A DNA stretch of 61,704 nt from assembly GCA_964511535.1 (NCBI GenBank), contig CAZEFW010000036.1:1-61704 (forward strand), given 5' to 3'. Source of the DNA: CAZCFB01 sp964511535. GTDB lineage: Bacteria > Myxococcota_A > Polyangia > GCA-2747355 > CAZCFB01. Under the pieces are notes generated by a model that was not told where the DNA came from, searched no databases, and saw nothing but the letters and a program-made list of their open reading frames with translations. Both the position numbers and the translations under genes were made by a program. The first letter of the stretch is position 1, and the number at the start of each line of letters is the position of its first letter. Positions 59,994 through 61,704 of the stretch are shown piece by piece.

Positions 59994-60065
59994 AGGCACG
60001 TAGCTCAGTGGGAGAGCACTACCTTGACGCGGTAGGGGTCGGCGGTTCGAAACCGCCCGTGCCTA
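59994..60065 (+). tRNA. tRNA-Val (anticodon GAC)
   Basis: All parts fit a normal cloverleaf. The acceptor AGGCACG pairs with CGTGCCT, the D stem is GCTC/GAGC, the anticodon stem CTACC/GGTAG encloses the loop TTGACGC (anticodon GAC, reading GUC and GUU), and the T arm is GGCGG-TTCGAAA-CCGCC. The discriminator is A. The encoded 3' end continues CCCA, so the CCA is not exactly encoded. It lies 33 bases before rpmI and probably shares its transcript. Confidence 0.95.
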
Positions 60066-60098
60066 CCCAATTTACTGCGTAACTGAAGGGTCAGGACC

Positions 60099-60296
60099 AT
60101 GCCCAAGATGAAATCCAACAGCGGAGCGAAGAAGCGGTTCCGCAAGACCGGCACCGGTAAGGTCAAGTTCAAGAAGGCCTACCACAGCCATATCCTCACC
60201 AACAAGACCACCAAGAAGAAGCGCAACCAGCGTAGAATGCGCATCCTCTCTGCCGAGGATACCAAGCGCGTCAAGCGCATGCTGCCCTACCTGTAG
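60099..60296 (+). CDS. rpmI: 50S ribosomal protein bL35
   Basis: A 65-residue basic protein of normal length and content (MPKMKSNSGAKKRFRKTGTGKVK; ending RVKRMLPYL). It is part of the large ribosomal subunit. GAAGGG upstream serves as ribosome binding site. It precedes rplT by 31 bases. The usual upstream partner infC is not present; tRNA-Val occupies that position. Confidence 0.97.
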   Translation: MPKMKSNSGAKKRFRKTGTGKVKFKKAYHSHILTNKTTKKKRNQRRMRILSAEDTKRVKRMLPYL

Positions 60297-60327
60297 AACA
60301 AGCGCGCGCATCCGGAGGTTGTGAGCC

Positions 60328-60681
60328 ATGCCCAGAGCAAAACGAGGCGTCAAGGCACGCCGTCGTCGAAACAAGATCATGAAGGCCGCCAAGGGGTTCG
60401 TCGGCGGCCGCCGCCGTCTGTACCGCTCGGCGTTGGAGACCGTGATGCGTGCCTGGCGGTACGCGTACCGCGACCGGCGCAACAAGAAGCGCGAGTTCAG
60501 GCGCCTGTGGATCATCCGCATCAACGCGGCTGCCCGCGAGTGCGGCGTGACCTACAGCAAGCTGATGGGCTGGATGAAGAAGGCCAACGTGGAGCTGGAC
60601 CGGAAGATCCTGGCCGACATGGCCGTGCACGACATCGAGGGATTCCGCCGCGTCGTCGACGCTGTCAAGCCCGCCGCCTGA
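60328..60681 (+). CDS. rplT: 50S ribosomal protein bL20
   Basis: A 117-residue ribosomal protein needed for early 50S assembly (MPRAKRGVKARRRRNKIMKAAKGF; WIIRINAAARECGVTYSKLM). GGAGG lies eleven bases before the ATG. In other bacteria bL20 represses its own operon by binding the infC-rpmI leader; here infC is absent, and no clear bL20 pseudoknot is visible in the short spaces. Downstream, pheS and pheT are also missing; an IHF-alpha-like gene follows after 201 bases. Confidence 0.97.
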   Translation: MPRAKRGVKARRRRNKIMKAAKGFVGGRRRLYRSALETVMRAWRYAYRDRRNKKREFRRLWIIRINAAARECGVTYSKLMGWMKKANVELDRKILADMAVHDIEGFRRVVDAVKPAA

Positions 60682-60787
60682 TCAAGCTTACCTGCATTAC
60701 CCCCCCAGTATTCCCATCACCGACGGTGCCGTAAACGGCTCCGAAGGGTGTTCTGCACAAAAACAACCAACAATGATCAAGGGTTGC

Positions 60788-60816
60788 TTGACAATCTTTC
60801 GATCTATTGGATAAAT
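60788..60816 (+). promoter_or_regulatory. Promoter of the IHF-alpha-like gene
   Basis: TTGACA at 60788-60793 is followed after 17 bases by ATAAAT at 60811-60816, in an AT-richer stretch between rplT and the gene. Confidence 0.5.
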
Positions 60817-60882
60817 CATTGGTAAGTAGTTCGAACAACGACGAGTTTCTCCAATCCCCCTTGCGGTGAAAGCGAGTACAGG

Positions 60883-61161
60883 ATGACCAAGGCGGACATA
60901 ATAGAGAATGTCTACGAGAAGGTAGGCGGCTTCTCCAAGAAGGAGGCGGCGGACATCGTCGAGACGGTCTTCGATACAATAAAGGAGACTCTCGAGGCGG
61001 GGGAGAAGATTAAGGTCTCCGGGTTCGGCAACTTCGTGGTGCGTGACAAGAACGCGCGGGTGGGGCGAAACCCCCAGACGGGCGAGGAGATCACCATCAG
61101 CGCGCGCCGGGTCCTGACCTTCAAGCCCAGCCAGGTGCTGAAGAACGCCCTGAACAGCTAG
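60883..61161 (+). CDS. Integration host factor alpha-like / HU-family DNA-binding protein
   Basis: A 92-residue nucleoid protein (MTKADIIENVYEKVGGFSKKEAA; VSGFGNFVVRDKNARVGRNPQTGEEI) that bends DNA by inserting the Pro of the RNP arm into the minor groove. Its position before a MerR-family gene and tRNA-Pro is that of ihfA in many deltaproteobacteria, which favours the IHF alpha subunit over HU. The window has no ihfB. IHF often assists sigma54-dependent activators such as the one at 53812-55617. ATG at 60883. Confidence 0.88.
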   Translation: MTKADIIENVYEKVGGFSKKEAADIVETVFDTIKETLEAGEKIKVSGFGNFVVRDKNARVGRNPQTGEEITISARRVLTFKPSQVLKNALNS

Positions 61162-61180
61162 GGGCGGCACCCGGTCAAGC

Positions 61181-61582
61181 GTGGGCACCTCCGCACAAGA
61201 AGGCGTCATTCCCGACAAGCAGTTCTTCAAGATCGGGGAGGTCAGCCGCATCACCGGCGTCAAGGCCCACGTCCTCCGCTACTGGGAGAGCGAGTTTCCA
61301 ACGCTCAGGCCCCAGAAGACGAAGTCGAACCAGCGCATCTACCGGAAGCGTGATGTGGAGTTGCTGCTGCATATCAAGAAGCTGCTCTACGCGGAAGGCT
61401 TCACCATCGCTGGCGCGCGCAAGAAACTGCGCGGAAGCTCGGCGGAGGCGCGGGTGAAGGAGAAAGAGGAGCGGGCCCAACGGGTGGTCGCCACCGCGTC
61501 CTTGCGCAGCTTGAAGAAGATGCGCGGGGAGCTTCAAGACCTGGTGGATCTCGTTGAAGGCTGGGAAGTTGAGGAGGGGTGA
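61181..61582 (+). CDS. MerR-family transcriptional regulator
   Basis: A 133-residue protein, GTG at 61181, 19 bases after the IHF-like gene. The winged-HTH begins FFKIGEVSRITGVKAHVLRYWE and continues LRPQKTKSNQRIYRKRDVELLLHIKKLLYAEGFTI, the short MerR variant typically found after ihfA. The rest is a charged helix suited to dimerisation; there is no ligand-binding Cys pair. Its target is unknown. Confidence 0.9.
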   Translation: MGTSAQEGVIPDKQFFKIGEVSRITGVKAHVLRYWESEFPTLRPQKTKSNQRIYRKRDVELLLHIKKLLYAEGFTIAGARKKLRGSSAEARVKEKEERAQRVVATASLRSLKKMRGELQDLVDLVEGWEVEEG

Positions 61583-61612
61583 TCATTCCTCCGCGCCGGG
61601 TATCAGATCTGC

Positions 61613-61641
61613 TTGACACCGTCGGACAATAGGACTATTCA
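61613..61641 (+). promoter_or_regulatory. Promoter of tRNA-Pro
   Basis: A perfect TTGACA at 61613-61618, a 17-base spacer and TATTCA at 61636-61641, fourteen bases before the tRNA. Confidence 0.65.
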
Positions 61642-61654
61642 CTCTGTCAATCGT

Positions 61655-61704
<50 letters not shown>

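Overview
The window is a 61.7 kb piece of a GC-rich bacterial chromosome, probably from a draft or metagenome assembly because a run of exactly 100 N interrupts one gene. The gene content suggests a Myxococcota-like (deltaproteobacterial) organism: many cysteine- or glycine-rich lipoproteins, Hanks-type Ser/Thr kinases fused to WD40 or PEGA-type modules, an FHA-GAF-sigma54 activator, a DUF4388 (PATAN-like) protein, very long acidic TPR proteins and a MopE-like segment. This placement is inferred from gene content; no rRNA is present to confirm it.

Layout. 1-7.5 kb: a small Cys-rich lipoprotein, an OmpA-family outer-membrane protein, a large PQQ/beta-propeller exported protein and a PlsC-like acyltransferase; the last two diverge from a 38-bp AT-rich palindrome that resembles a XerCD dif site. 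7.5-15 kb: a giant kinase-STAND ATPase-WD40 protein, divergent from a small unknown protein and a DUF4388 protein. 15-21 kb: a membrane sulfatase/phosphotransferase-like protein containing a MopE-like segment, a GT-C-like membrane transferase and a Gly-rich lipoprotein, closely spaced. 21-26 kb: a lipoprotein esterase divergent from a heparinase/alginate-lyase-like lipoprotein and a GH88/GH105-like lipoprotein, which look like a small polysaccharide-degrading set. 26-31 kb: asnS, a TPR protein, a GT2 glycosyltransferase and hutI. 31-43 kb: two tandem giant TPR paralogues; the second contains the N gap inside a 27-bp coding tandem repeat. 43-49 kb: an Ig-like/Cys-rich lipoprotein, a TIG-metzincin lipoprotein, a structured intergenic region, and a membrane protein translationally coupled to an alpha-toroid protein. 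49-58 kb: a DEAD-box RNA helicase, two lipoproteins, and a kinase / TPR / FHA-sigma54-activator operon. 58-61.7 kb: a UbiB-like kinase, tRNA-Val, rpmI, rplT, an IHF-alpha-like gene, a MerR-family gene and the start of tRNA-Pro.

The most unusual signal lies between the genes. At least thirteen sites carry degenerate tandem arrays with a 6-, 7- or 8-base period and different words at different sites. Several are followed by their own reverse complement, and five of the six convergent gene junctions contain one. Three sites share an 18-base hairpin tail, so part of this looks like a dispersed composite repeat. One array has become the signal-peptide coding sequence of a lipoprotein. The other notable points are the dif-like palindrome, the ribosomal-protein cluster lacking infC and pheST, the seamless repeat register across the N gap, and the apparently inactivated peptidase-like C-terminal domains of the two TPR giants.
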